Assembly: GCA_019359675.1 (NCBI GenBank)
Contig: JAHHGX010000003.1
Coordinates: 1-64,000 of the forward strand
Length of the DNA: 64,000 bases
Direction of reading: 5' to 3'
DNA from: Calothrix sp. FI2-JRJ7
GTDB taxonomy: Bacteria; Cyanobacteriota; Cyanobacteriia; Cyanobacteriales; Nostocaceae
Shown: piece by piece, positions 1 through 8,639 of the stretch
How positions within the stretch are numbered: position 1 is the first letter of the stretch
Layout of the letters: the number at the start of each line of letters is the position of its first letter
Program-made: the position numbers and the translations under genes
Notes under the pieces: model-generated
Seen by the model: the letters and a program-made list of their open reading frames with translations, nothing else
Databases searched by the model: none
Told to the model about the DNA's origin: nothing

Positions 1-2
1 TC

Positions 3-59
3 TCTAATTATTTAATTCAACAACTAAAACGTCCAGACGTTCATATGTGTTTAGTCTGA
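3..59 (+). CDS. Possible 3' end of a gene entering from the left
   Basis: One frame is open from the left edge to a TGA at 57-59 and gives an 18-residue tail ending in DVHMCLV. There is no start inside the window and the tail matches nothing I recognise. It could be the end of a real gene or chance, since an open run this short is not unusual. Confidence 0.2.
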   Translation, partial: SNYLIQQLKRPDVHMCLV

Positions 60-74
60 TTTAAATTATCGCGC

Positions 75-95
75 GGCGGGGGCGAAGCCCCCGCC
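75..95. repeat. GC-rich perfect hairpin
   Basis: Nine-base arms (GGCGGGGGC and its complement) surround a GAA loop. The hairpin is far more GC-rich than its AT-rich surroundings. It lies just upstream of the transposase relic and has no T-run, so it looks like a dispersed repeat rather than a clear terminator. Confidence 0.6.
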
Positions 96-117
96 AGCAC
101 CTTGTGCCAGTTGCGTA

Positions 118-498
118 AGTCCTGATAAAGTGTTAGCTGTCATGACAATGAATAACTCAATGGATGGAAATGCTTTTGAGGTATTCATAGAAAAATGTTT
201 GCTTCCGGGGGTTATGGGCAGGCGCCGTAGTCGTAATGGATAATGTACCGTTTCATAAAACAGCTACGATTGAACCTTTAATTCAATCTGTAGGCGCCAA
301 TATTCTTTATATGTCACCATATTCTCCTGATTTTAATCCGATTGAACGCAAGGTGGTCACAACGATTGCGCTTTCTTACGTCAATTCTCTCCAACCACAG
401 CAAAAATGGTTGATACCCTTATTGCAACAGCTTTGGATTTAATGAATCCAAAACATTTAAAAAATTGGTTTACAAATTGTTGTTACTGTACCTCATAA
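118..498 (+). pseudogene. IS630-family transposase remnant, two frameshifts
   Basis: This is the C-terminal half of a DDE transposase of the IS630/Tc1 type. Frame 1 (118-207) reads into NAFEVFIEKCLLP. The sequence then shifts to frame 2, giving AGAVVVMDNVPFHK, which carries the catalytic Asp, and YSPDFNPIE with the catalytic Glu. Near 350-375 it shifts back to frame 1, giving AFLRQFSPTT and the typical family ending NWFTNCCYCTS before TAA at 496-498. Two indels and the missing N-terminal half mean it cannot make transposase. No terminal inverted repeats were identified. The family assignment rests on the spacing of VVVMDN and YSPDFNPIE, which is diagnostic. Confidence 0.85.
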
Positions 499-554
499 AC
501 CTGCAATCCGCTGTATATATAGTTTGGCTTTATATTTTAATTGTTTATATAAGG

Positions 555-1186
555 AAATCTTCAACTAAACGCTCAGAAATTTTGGGACGTAACGTGTTTG
601 ATGTGTTCCCAGATAACCCAGATAACCCAACAGCAACTGTGTGCAAAATCTCAACAACTCGCTTCAAAGTGTACTTAAAAATAAAATGCCCCACACAATG
701 GCAATACAAAAGTATGACATTCGGCGCCCAGAATCGCAAGGGGGAGGATTTGAGGTGCGCTATTGGAATCCAATTAATTCACCCGTTTTGAATGCAGACG
801 GAGAAGTTATTTGTATTATCAATCGAGTTGAGGATATTACTGAATTTGTGCTGTTGAAACAACAAGATTCGGAAAGGCGCCGTATAAACGAAGAACTCCA
901 ACTTCGCACTTCCCAAATGAAAGCTGAGATTTTTATGCGCTCACAAAAACTACAAATTGTCAATAATCAACTACAAAAATTAACTCAAGCCTCTTTGGCA
1001 ATCAATGCTGCTTTTTCAATCGAAGACGTACTTGACGTTATTACTCGCCAAGCATATCAAATTATTGACGCCCATCAATCTGTTACTAGCTTGACGATTG
1101 ACCAAAATTGGTCACAGGCAATTACTTCTGTATATTTATTTGACAAGTACGCAACTTGGCGCCAGTATGACCAGCCAAAATTTTAG
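555..1186 (+). pseudogene. PAS-GAF part of a hybrid histidine kinase, broken
   Basis: The first part (about 555-636) reads LGRNVFDVFPDNPDNPTAT, a PAS segment common in cyanobacterial hybrid kinases. A frameshift near 636-645 moves the reading to another frame, which continues with the PAS core (KYDIRRPESQGGGFEVRYW), the VEDITEF ending, a coiled coil, and the start of a GAF domain (ASLAINAAFSIEDVLDVIT). The GAF domain breaks off after KYATWRQYD and hits TAG at 1184-1186. The rest of GAF, the HisKA dimerisation domain and the HATPase domain are missing. It is probably non-functional. The intact ancestor would have been a membrane-free or soluble sensor kinase; no transmembrane segment remains. 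Confidence 0.75.
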
Positions 1187-1536
1187 TAGTCGATGATGAA
1201 ACCGATACAAGAGACGTTATTGCTTTTATATTACAAGAGGCAGCAGCAGATGTAATTACAGCAGCTTCAGGAGAAGATGCATTGACAGCTTTAGCCAAAT
1301 TTCAACCCGATCTGTTAATCAGCGATATTGGAATGCCAGATATGAATGGTTATATGCTCATAAAACAAATAAGACAATTGGCGCCACATCTTAGTCAAAT
1401 CAAAGCGCTTGCCTTAACAGCTTATGCTGGCGAAATTAATTATCAACTAGCACTACAAGCGGGTTTTCAAGCGCATTTATCTAAACCAGTCGAACCAGAA
1501 CAGTTAATTGAGACAGTTATTAACTTGTTGAATTAA
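1171..1536 (+). pseudogene. Receiver (REC) domain left from the hybrid kinase
   Basis: This is a full response-regulator receiver domain with its key residues present: the acidic pair in ILVVDDE, the phospho-acceptor Asp in LLISDIGMPD, the Thr in LALTAY and the Lys in LSKP. The domain begins at about 1171-1180, in a different frame from the PAS-GAF part and directly after it. No start codon precedes the domain; the first ATG is at 1282, after the acidic pair. A protein from 1282 would be 84 residues and would lack beta-1 and the Mg-binding acids. I read this as the C-terminal end of the same kinase, joined to the GAF stub by an internal deletion. Confidence 0.7.
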
Positions 1537-2503
1537 GTAAATCATAATATTCTTCAACTAGCTTGAATCCTGCTTCTTCTAACTTATTCATTATTAATTG
1601 CTGACTTTCAATAGACAAATTATTAAAACTTTTTTCAGCTTCCGTCTCATTAAAACTATCTAAAACATCCCATATTAATAACTCTACAAGTAATTTTACT
1701 TGCCGCTCTCTTTGATTATCATTAGCATAAATTCTTCCAACTTTTGAAATTATATTTTTAAATCTATTTAATGTTAAAAATTTTAATATTTGCTGACTAA
1801 TTAATAATTCAACATCTAATTGCTGTTGATAATCCCATTTCTGTGCTTGATGAAAACGATTATCTTCAGCAAACTCAGGTATTTTATTTTTAATAATCGG
1901 TCTAACTCTACCCTTCTTCGTCTCTATATAAATAGACTTAACAGGTTTAATAACAACTCCCTCAGCTTTATTCGCTTCATGTAATGCAGGCAACTTTAAA
2001 ATTTGTGGAATAGTTGATTCAAATTCTATTTTATAATTAAAAACCTGTTCAAATTTACCTATAAATAAAGGTTCTGCACGCATCATCCCAACATCACGCA
2101 ACACTTGAAGCGTTATATCATAATCTAAATATTGACTCCCAAAATCACCACTTACCGCAATATCAAAAGCACAATACTCAATATTTGGCGAATAATAAAC
2201 ACCTGTTTGTACAGCTTGCCGACCTTCTACTGCTGCAACATCTGGATGTGGATACTCACCTCCAAATAACTCCCCATAAATAGTCACGCGCTGCAAATTC
2301 GGTATTTTTGCCTGTAATAAAGTAAAAATTTCTTTAGCATGTACTTCTAATTGTGCTTTTTTATGTAAATAGCCAAAAAAATCCTCACCCGGTTCTAATA
2401 ACTCCTTTCTTTTCGCAAACTCAACTTTTACACCATCTGTAATTATACCAAAATTGGCGCCGTGAATCTTCTCAGTAACAACCCAGTCAACTTTCTTCAG
2501 CAA
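1520..2503 (-). CDS. Rnl2-type RNA ligase, 5' end out of frame
   Basis: This is a nucleotidyltransferase of the T4 RNA ligase 2 family, which seals nicks in RNA through a lysyl-AMP intermediate. Motif I (TEKIHGANFG) carries the nucleophilic Lys near residue 12, and EYCAFDIAV, EGVVIKP and IIKNKIPEF match motifs III, IV and V. At 327 residues it is close to the 334 of T4 Rnl2. The in-frame start is a TTG at 2503 with little N-terminal sequence before motif I. Upstream, an ATG at 2589 opens a frame reading MDSASWKYSSYEKIPEGL, which looks like the missing N-terminus. That frame is separated from the ligase by an indel near 2508. The 3' end overlaps the receiver relic by 17 bases on the opposite strand. 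Function is doubtful if the frameshift is real. Confidence 0.8.
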   Translation of the reverse strand: MLKKVDWVVTEKIHGANFGIITDGVKVEFAKRKELLEPGEDFFGYLHKKAQLEVHAKEIFTLLQAKIPNLQRVTIYGELFGGEYPHPDVAAVEGRQAVQTGVYYSPNIEYCAFDIAVSGDFGSQYLDYDITLQVLRDVGMMRAEPLFIGKFEQVFNYKIEFESTIPQILKLPALHEANKAEGVVIKPVKSIYIETKKGRVRPIIKNKIPEFAEDNRFHQAQKWDYQQQLDVELLISQQILKFLTLNRFKNIISKVGRIYANDNQRERQVKLLVELLIWDVLDSFNETEAEKSFNNLSIESQQLIMNKLEEAGFKLVEEYYDLLNSTS

Positions 2504-2749
2504 CCGATAGTCGACTTACTCAACTGCAACTGATTCAGACCCTCTGGTATTTTCTCATAACTACTATATTTCCAACTTGCACTATCCATAAACAGAATTG
2601 AAACTATATATTACATTGTAACATACGACATTCGTTGCATCCGTTTTATCCGTTGCAAGCAATCTTCATCAACATGAATTTTATTTAAAGAAATAAAAAA
2701 GTATATTTGTACGCTTACTTGCCATAAAAACTCGCTCCTTTTATTAATT

Positions 2750-2945
2750 TTAAATTCCTAGCTCCTTAAGTGCTGCACGCAATTGCGTAGAGTCCAGGGT
2801 ATTCAAGTTGCTTTGCCTGAATCTGTTCGTCCATTCGGGATAAACCGGACAACTTACAGGCTAAAACTTTTTTACCTTTTTTTGCTTAAAGGAGTGCTGC
2901 GTTGGTTGCTATGGTTGTTTTACCTATTCCATCAGAGGAGTGCAT
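2750..2945 (-). pseudogene. Broken ParA/MinD-like P-loop ATPase fragment
   Basis: From an ATG at 2945 the frame reads a deviant Walker A motif, SDGIGKTTIATNAALL, as in ParA/MinD/CbiA-type ATPases. It then meets an in-frame TAA. The same frame goes on with AKKGKKVLACKLSGLSRMDE before a second stop. A shift near the end gives QLRAALKELGI and TAA at 2750-2752, which looks like a natural C-terminus. Only about 65 codons remain, so most of an ATPase has been deleted. The P-loop is the only part I would rely on; the exact subfamily is inference. Confidence 0.45.
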
Positions 2946-3021
2946 TAACAAGTAACTTCAACATTTTTCATATAATTTAAAAGGTACATTAAGTATATTC
3001 ATTTTATAGCTATTGTTTATT

Positions 3022-4386
3022 ATGACCACTTCTAACCGCCGCTACCATATTACTACCTTCGGTTGCCAGATGAATAAAGCCGACTCGGAGCGCATGGCTG
3101 GTATTCTAGAAGACATGGGCTTTGAGTGGTCAGAAGACCCAAACCAAGCGAATGTAATACTTTACAATACTTGTACTATTCGTGATAACGCTGAACAAAA
3201 AGTATATTCTTATTTAGGTAGGCAAGCAAAACGCAAGCACTCGGAACCTGATTTAACTTTGGTTGTTGCTGGTTGTGTCGCGCAGCAAGAAGGAGAATCT
3301 TTATTGCGACGTGTTCCCGAATTAGATTTGGTGATGGGACCACAGCACGCTAACCGTCTTAAAGATTTGTTACAGCAAGTTTTTGATGGCAATCAAGTTG
3401 TTGCTACAGAAGCTGTACATATTATGGAGGATATCACTAAGCCGCGTCGCGATAGTAATGTGACGGCATGGGTTAATGTAATTTATGGATGTAACGAACG
3501 CTGCACTTATTGTGTTGTTCCTGGTGTGCGAGGTGTTGAACAGTCACGTACTCCCGAAGCTATTCGTGCTGAAATTGAACAATTAGGGCGCCAGGGTTAC
3601 AAAGAAATTACGTTATTGGGTCAAAATATAGATGCATACGGACGTGACTTACCTGGTAGCACTCCCGAAGGGCGCCATCTGCACACGTTAACTGACTTAC
3701 TATATTATGTACACGATGTACCAGGTATCGAGCGAATTCGATTTGCAACCTCTCACCCCCGCTATTTTACAGAACGGTTGATTAAAGCTTGTGCAGAATT
3801 ACCCAAGGTATGCGAACACTTTCATATCCCCTTTCAGTCAGGTGATAACGAAGTGTTAAAAAGAATGTCACGCGGGTATACTCAAGAAAAATATCGCCGT
3901 ATCATCGATAAAGTTCGCGAATACATGCCCGATGCATCGATTAGCGCTGATGCAATTGTTGGTTTTCCTGGGGAAACAGAACAGCAGTTTGAAAATACCC
4001 TCAAACTAACTGAAGATATTGGCTTTGATATGTTGAATACTGCTGCATACTCACCTCGACCCGGTACACCTGCGGCAGTATGGGATAATCAATTGAGCGA
4101 AGAAGTTAAAAGTGACAGATTACAACGTCTCAATCATCTCGTTAATATCAAAGCAGCAGAACGTTCGCAAAGATATATGGGACGTATCGAAGAAGTCCTT
4201 GTAGAAGACCAAAACCCTAAAGATGTTACCCAAGTTATGGGTAGAACGGGTGGAAACCGTTTGACTTTCTTTACCGGAGATATTAACCAACTCAAGGGTC
4301 AGTTAGTCAAAGTCAAAATTACCGAAGTTCGTGCTTTTAGTTTGACGGGTATTCCTGTAAAGGTTCAAGAACCTGTACTTGTATAG
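3022..4386 (+). CDS. miaB: tRNA-2-methylthio-N6-dimethylallyladenosine synthase MiaB
   Basis: MiaB is a radical-SAM methylthiotransferase that converts i6A37 to ms2i6A37 in tRNAs. The N-terminal MTTase domain has three cluster-binding cysteines at about 15 (TFGCQMN), 51 (NTCTIRD) and 85 (VAGCVAQ). The radical-SAM motif GCNERCTYC places cysteines at 157, 161 and 164. A C-terminal TRAM segment begins near [10 protein letters not shown]. At 454 residues it has the usual length. I use the ATG at 3022; a TTG at 3013 is in frame but adds only three residues. The gene stands alone, followed by a tandem repeat. Confidence 0.97.
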   Translation: MTTSNRRYHITTFGCQMNKADSERMAGILEDMGFEWSEDPNQANVILYNTCTIRDNAEQKVYSYLGRQAKRKHSEPDLTLVVAGCVAQQEGESLLRRVPELDLVMGPQHANRLKDLLQQVFDGNQVVATEAVHIMEDITKPRRDSNVTAWVNVIYGCNERCTYCVVPGVRGVEQSRTPEAIRAEIEQLGRQGYKEITLLGQNIDAYGRDLPGSTPEGRHLHTLTDLLYYVHDVPGIERIRFATSHPRYFTERLIKACAELPKVCEHFHIPFQSGDNEVLKRMSRGYTQEKYRRIIDKVREYMPDASISADAIVGFPGETEQQFENTLKLTEDIGFDMLNTAAYSPRPGTPAAVWDNQLSEEVKSDRLQRLNHLVNIKAAERSQRYMGRIEEVLVEDQNPKDVTQVMGRTGGNRLTFFTGDINQLKGQLVKVKITEVRAFSLTGIPVKVQEPVLV

Positions 4387-4388
4387 TT

Positions 4389-4558
4389 ACATAAACCAAA
4401 GAAACCGGGTTTGAACCCAAAATCGTTGTTTTTATTACAAGATATCAACAAGAAACCCGGTTTCTAAGATTTTACATAAACTAAAGAAACCGGGTTTGAA
4501 CCCAAAATCATTGTTTTTATTACAAGATATCAACAAGAAACCAGGTTTCTAAGATTTT
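4389..4558. repeat. Two tandem 85-bp repeats with AGAAACCGGGTTT cores
   Basis: Units 4389-4473 and 4474-4558 differ at only a few positions. Each contains AAGAAACCGGGTTTGAACCC and later an inverted partner, AAGAAACCCGGTTTCT, so each can fold into a long hairpin. The second unit abuts the stop codon of the next, minus-strand gene. The same AAACCGGGTTT core recurs at 13466-13498 and 13997-14121, so this is a dispersed family. The array could also end miaB transcripts. Confidence 0.9.
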
Positions 4559-4782
4559 CATCGTAAAGATTCATAAATCATTGTCACCGCTATCAAGCAC
4601 AATAACATTACTCCCAGGCGCCAGAACCAACCAAAGGCGACTCCAACTATCGCCAAACCAGGTGATGCTCCTAAAATAGTCGATAGTGTATAGGCTATCG
4701 CAATTCCCAAAGTCATTAGCAAGAAGTACTTTATAAATCTTGCAACCAAACGAAATAGTGGGCTGTAATTATTAGTAGTCAT
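4558..4782 (-). CDS. Small membrane protein, unknown function
   Basis: The 74-residue protein has a short polar N-terminus and two hydrophobic segments at about residues 18-38 and 50-70, with a glycine-rich turn between them. This suggests a two-pass helical hairpin in the plasma or thylakoid membrane. Its stop codon coincides with the end of the upstream tandem repeat. No motif identifies a family. The start ATG at 4782 is the only sensible one. It is transcribed divergently from the NTPase-WD40 gene, with about 360 bases between them. Confidence 0.55.
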   Translation of the reverse strand: MTTNNYSPLFRLVARFIKYFLLMTLGIAIAYTLSTILGASPGLAIVGVAFGWFWRLGVMLLCLIAVTMIYESLR

Positions 4783-5141
4783 GGTAATATGCTCGCTTTG
4801 TGACTCAAGAAGACTAGGTAAGTATACTTTTACTAGTAAACCATTTCCATCTGAACTGTCACCTTCTCCTCACCGTGCATCTAACTAATGCTGCAACGCT
4901 ATTTTATCCACACCCTCTGACCGCAGCTTCGTGACAATTACTTACGTAATTTGTGACACCTAAAATCTAGCACTACTTTTCTATACCTGTCAATATTGCT
5001 GAGAAAAGTTGTAAAAGTTTACATTTAGGTGTACAAAAGCAACATATTGCGTCTGTGACAATAGGGTAGGATGATATTCGTGACATGTGTCACACAAATT
5101 CGTTTATACAAGAATATTGCCACAAAAGTCTGGAGCTGATA
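4783..5141. other. Divergent intergenic region
   Basis: About 359 bases separate a minus-strand and a plus-strand gene, so promoters for both should lie here. I see no ORF of note. The one distinct element is the GTGACA-TG-TGTCAC dyad at 5080-5093. A TTG-rich stretch with GTGACA near 5054-5059 repeats half of that dyad. Confidence 0.5.
5080..5093. promoter_or_regulatory. GTGACA-N2-TGTCAC dyad, possible operator
   Basis: This is a perfect inverted repeat with six-base arms and a TG spacer, about 50 bases before the chosen start of the HTH-NTPase-WD40 gene. A further GTGACA half-site is near 5054. The spacing does not fit the usual CRP consensus (TGTGA-N6-TCACA) or NtcA (GTA-N8-TAC). An operator for the gene's own HTH domain is possible but not shown. 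Confidence 0.35.
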
Positions 5142-8100
5142 ATGGACGAAAATATTAAGCAGATTTTCGACAAGCTGACACCTCGACGTAAAGAGGTGTT
5201 GCAAATGGTGTTGGTAGGTGAATCGGATGATGCGATTGCTAGTGTACTCAGCATCAAACCAGCTACGGTCAGAAAATACTTAGAAAGATTGTATCAAGCG
5301 TTTGGAGTTAGCAAGCGCGTTGAGTTGCTGACGCTGTTCAGTAATTACGAGAAGGAATTTCCTGTTTATGATGTTTCGGAATTTTTGCCAGTTGTCAGTA
5401 AAACGCGACTCGATTTAGGAGAAGCACCCAGTACGCAAAATTTTTATGGGCGCCAAAACGAACTAGAGACGTTAAAATACTGGATAATTGAAACCCATTG
5501 TCGTGTTGTGACTCTTTTAGGGATGGGTGGGTTAGGTAAAACTACTCTATCTGTTAAGTTGATTGAATTATTGAATGATTTTGAGTCTCCGCAATTTGAT
5601 TTTATTATTTGGCGGAGTCTAAGAGAGGCGCCGAAGTTAGAGAAAATATTAGTAGACTGTATCAAATTTTTCTCTGACCAAAAAGAAATCAAAATTAAGG
5701 GTAATGTTAGCGATATATCGATATTAATCGAGTATATGCGTAAATCACGCTGTTTGATAGTTCTCGATAATTTTGAATCGATTCTCGATACAGAGCAAAA
5801 GGTTGGATTATATCGAAAAGAGTATCAAGACTATAGTGTATTAATTAAGCGGATATCTGAATCGTCTCATCAAAGCTGTTTAGTTATAACTAGTCGTATT
5901 AAACCTGAATATATTGCAGTTCAAGAAGGAGAACATTCACCGATTCGTTCACTCGTTTTACCAGGATTAATAGAAGATGAAGGGTTAAATATTTTAGAAG
6001 ATAAGGGATTAATCGGTTCTAAAAAAGCAATGCTTGACTTAGTACAGCTATATAGTGGTAATCCCTTAGCATTAAAAATTGTTTCTACTTTTATTAAAGA
6101 TTTATTTAGTGGGGATATCGATGAGTTTATTGAACAAGGTTTAACAGCGTTTGTAGGGATTGAAAGTTTATTAGATAGTCAGTTTAATAATTTGTCAGAT
6201 ATAGAAAAAAAGGTGTTGTACTGGTTAGCTATTAATCGTGAACCAGTTAAAATCAAAGATTTATTCGATGAAATAGTTGATAAACCAGTATTTTTTGACT
6301 TGATTGATAGCTTAGAAAAACTCAAAAAACGCTCTTTAATTGAAACAGTTGACGGCAAGTTTACACTCCAAAACGTTGTGATGGAGTATATGATTGCTTT
6401 ACTTATTCGACAAGTGAGTGAAGAAATCAAAACTGGAGAATACGATTTATTAAATCAATATGCTTTGATTGAAGCTACAGCTAAAGATTATATTAGAAAT
6501 CGGCAAAGCGAAGTTATATTAGAACCCATTTGTCAAAGTATATCAGCATCAGAAATTAATTTAAAGCTTGTTGAACCACTTGAAAAAGCAAAAGATAAGT
6601 TAACTAATTATGCAGTAGGTAATATTCTTAACTTATTGCTTTACAATAATTATGACTTATCTGGTTTAGATTTATCGAATTTAACGATTTGGCAAGCTTA
6701 CCTGCGTGGTGCAAAGTTATGCAACGTTAACTTTACTAACTCCGACTTAAACAAATCTCGTTTTACCGAAGCATTTGGTACAGTTTTATCATTAGCTTCT
6801 AGTCCTGTTGATTCAATTTGGGCAATGGGTGATACAAAAAGTATAATTCGTGTGAGATATAGTGAAGGTCAGCAATGGATGACGATGGAAGGACACACTA
6901 ATTGGGTGCGTTCGATTGCTTTTAGCAGTAACGGTAAAATGCTTGCTAGCGCTAGCGATGATAAAACTGTTATGCTTTGGGACACATCTACTGGGCAATG
7001 TTTAAAAACTTTAAAAGGTCATCAACAACGAGTTTGGTCTGTGGCAATTAGTCCCAATTGTAATATTATCGCAAGTGCAAGCGAAGATAAAACAATTCGA
7101 CTTTGGCGCCTAGATACAGGTGAATACAAAGTACTAGAAAAACATATTAACTGGGTGCGTTGTGTCGCATTTAGTCCCGATGGCAGTATATTAGCTAGCG
7201 GTAGCAGTGATAAGAGTGTGATTTTATGGGATGCTACAAGCGGAGAATATTTAAAGACTCTACAAGCACATACCGCACGTGTTCGGTCTATCGCGTTTAG
7301 TCAAGATGGTAAAATTTTAGCAAGTAGCAGCGACGATTCCAAAATTATTCTTTGGGATATTGAAAGCGGTAAAGAGTTAAAAACCCTAATAGGGCATAAA
7401 AGTTGGGTGCGGTCGGTAGCTTTTCATCCAAAGCGTAATTTATTAGCTAGTGCTGGTGAAGATTGCGATGTCATAATTTGGAACGTTAATACAGGTAAAC
7501 GCAAAAATATTTTACGTGGACATACTGCTAGGGTTTGGTGCGTAACTTTCTGCGGTGAAGATTGTGAAACCTTGATTAGCAGTAGCGATGACAAAACTGT
7601 AAAAATTTGGGATGTTGATACAGGTCAATGTTTAAAAACTTTTCAAGGTCACACAAATTGGTCTTGGTCGGTTGGTTTTAGTCCAGATGGTATTTTGGTA
7701 AGTGGTGATGAAGACCAAACTATCAAAATTTGGGATAGTAAGACAGGTCAACTAACTAAAACGCTTGAAGCGCATCAGAACAGAATACGTGCGATAGCAG
7801 TTAGTCCTAGTGGTAGTAATAACACTATTATTGCCAGTGGTAGCGACGATAAAACAATAAAGCTTTGGGATATCAAAAGCGGTAATCTAATCAATACTTT
7901 TACCGACCACCCCGACCGGGTTCTCTCCATTGCTTTTAGTCCAGATGGTAAAAACCTGGTGAGTGCAGGAGATGATAAATTGGTGCGAATTTGGGATGTT
8001 GAAAATGGAAAGCTTTGCAAAACTGCCGAACGTCACAATAGTTGGATTTGGTCTGTAACATTTAGTCCAGATGGGTTTAGGGTAGCTAGTGGTAGCGAAG

Positions 8101-8639
8101 ATAAAACGATTAAGCTTTGGAATACGAATACCCTTGAGTGTATACAAACTCTCAAAGGTCATAATGATTGGGTTCGGTCTGTAAAATTTCATCCCAACGG
8201 CAAAATATTAGCGAGTGGTAGCGAAGATAAAACAGTCAAGTTATGGGATGTGACGACAGGTGATGAAATACGGACATTGAAAGTTTCCATTGGTTGGGTG
8301 CGTTCAATTGCTTTTAGTCCCGATGGTCGCTTTTTAGCTGTAAGTGGTGGTAGTGCGAATTTAGAAATTTGGGATATAACTACAAATGAAATATACAAAA
8401 CTTTGGCAGGACATCGAGAAAGACTATGGTCAGTAGCTTTTAGTCCTGATGGTCAAACTTTGGCTAGTAGCAGTGAAGACGGTAATATCGCACTTTGGGA
8501 TGTTACCACAGGTCAACAGTTATATTCACTCCGGGCGCCAAGACTTTACGAAGGTTTGAATATTACTGGTGTTGTTAATCTTACAAAAGCCCAAATTAAC
8601 ACTTTAAAAACTTTAGGAGCTATTAAAGAAGATGAGTAA
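5142..8639 (+). CDS. HTH / NB-ARC-like STAND NTPase / WD40 protein
   Basis: This is a signal-responsive STAND ATPase of 1165 residues. Residues 10-55 form a LuxR/GerE-like helix-turn-helix (LTPRRKEVLQMVLVGESDDA). The NTPase follows: P-loop GMGGLGKTT near residue 127, Walker B LIVLDNF near 205, sensor LVITSR, and the GLPL-like GNPLALKI. A short pentapeptide-like stretch (DLSGLDLSNLT) leads into about 14 WD40 repeats from roughly residue 547 to 1136, enough for two seven-bladed propellers. By family, the propellers would sense a ligand and the NTPase would oligomerise. I chose ATG 5142 because CTGGAG lies six bases upstream; an ATG at 5085 would add 19 residues. The 3' end overlaps the next gene by eight bases, so the two are probably co-translated. 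Confidence 0.88.
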   Translation: MDENIKQIFDKLTPRRKEVLQMVLVGESDDAIASVLSIKPATVRKYLERLYQAFGVSKRVELLTLFSNYEKEFPVYDVSEFLPVVSKTRLDLGEAPSTQNFYGRQNELETLKYWIIETHCRVVTLLGMGGLGKTTLSVKLIELLNDFESPQFDFIIWRSLREAPKLEKILVDCIKFFSDQKEIKIKGNVSDISILIEYMRKSRCLIVLDNFESILDTEQKVGLYRKEYQDYSVLIKRISESSHQSCLVITSRIKPEYIAVQEGEHSPIRSLVLPGLIEDEGLNILEDKGLIGSKKAMLDLVQLYSGNPLALKIVSTFIKDLFSGDIDEFIEQGLTAFVGIESLLDSQFNNLSDIEKKVLYWLAINREPVKIKDLFDEIVDKPVFFDLIDSLEKLKKRSLIETVDGKFTLQNVVMEYMIALLIRQVSEEIKTGEYDLLNQYALIEATAKDYIRNRQSEVILEPICQSISASEINLKLVEPLEKAKDKLTNYAVGNILNLLLYNNYDLSGLDLSNLTIWQAYLRGAKLCNVNFTNSDLNKSRFTEAFGTVLSLASSPVDSIWAMGDTKSIIRVRYSEGQQWMTMEGHTNWVRSIAFSSNGKMLASASDDKTVMLWDTSTGQCLKTLKGHQQRVWSVAISPNCNIIASASEDKTIRLWRLDTGEYKVLEKHINWVRCVAFSPDGSILASGSSDKSVILWDATSGEYLKTLQAHTARVRSIAFSQDGKILASSSDDSKIILWDIESGKELKTLIGHKSWVRSVAFHPKRNLLASAGEDCDVIIWNVNTGKRKNILRGHTARVWCVTFCGEDCETLISSSDDKTVKIWDVDTGQCLKTFQGHTNWSWSVGFSPDGILVSGDEDQTIKIWDSKTGQLTKTLEAHQNRIRAIAVSPSGSNNTIIASGSDDKTIKLWDIKSGNLINTFTDHPDRVLSIAFSPDGKNLVSAGDDKLVRIWDVENGKLCKTAERHNSWIWSVTFSPDGFRVASGSEDKTIKLWNTNTLECIQTLKGHNDWVRSVKFHPNGKILASGSEDKTVKLWDVTTGDEIRTLKVSIGWVRSIAFSPDGRFLAVSGGSANLEIWDITTNEIYKTLAGHRERLWSVAFSPDGQTLASSSEDGNIALWDVTTGQQLYSLRAPRLYEGLNITGVVNLTKAQINTLKTLGAIKEDE

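Noticed and set aside
2783-2980. Plus-strand ORF of 65 codons
   Set aside because: The opposite strand carries a recognisable P-loop motif, and the plus-strand peptide matches nothing and has no ribosome site.
5080-5093. CRP (SyCrp1) or NtcA site
   Set aside because: The half-sites are two bases apart, not the six to eight needed for those consensus sites.
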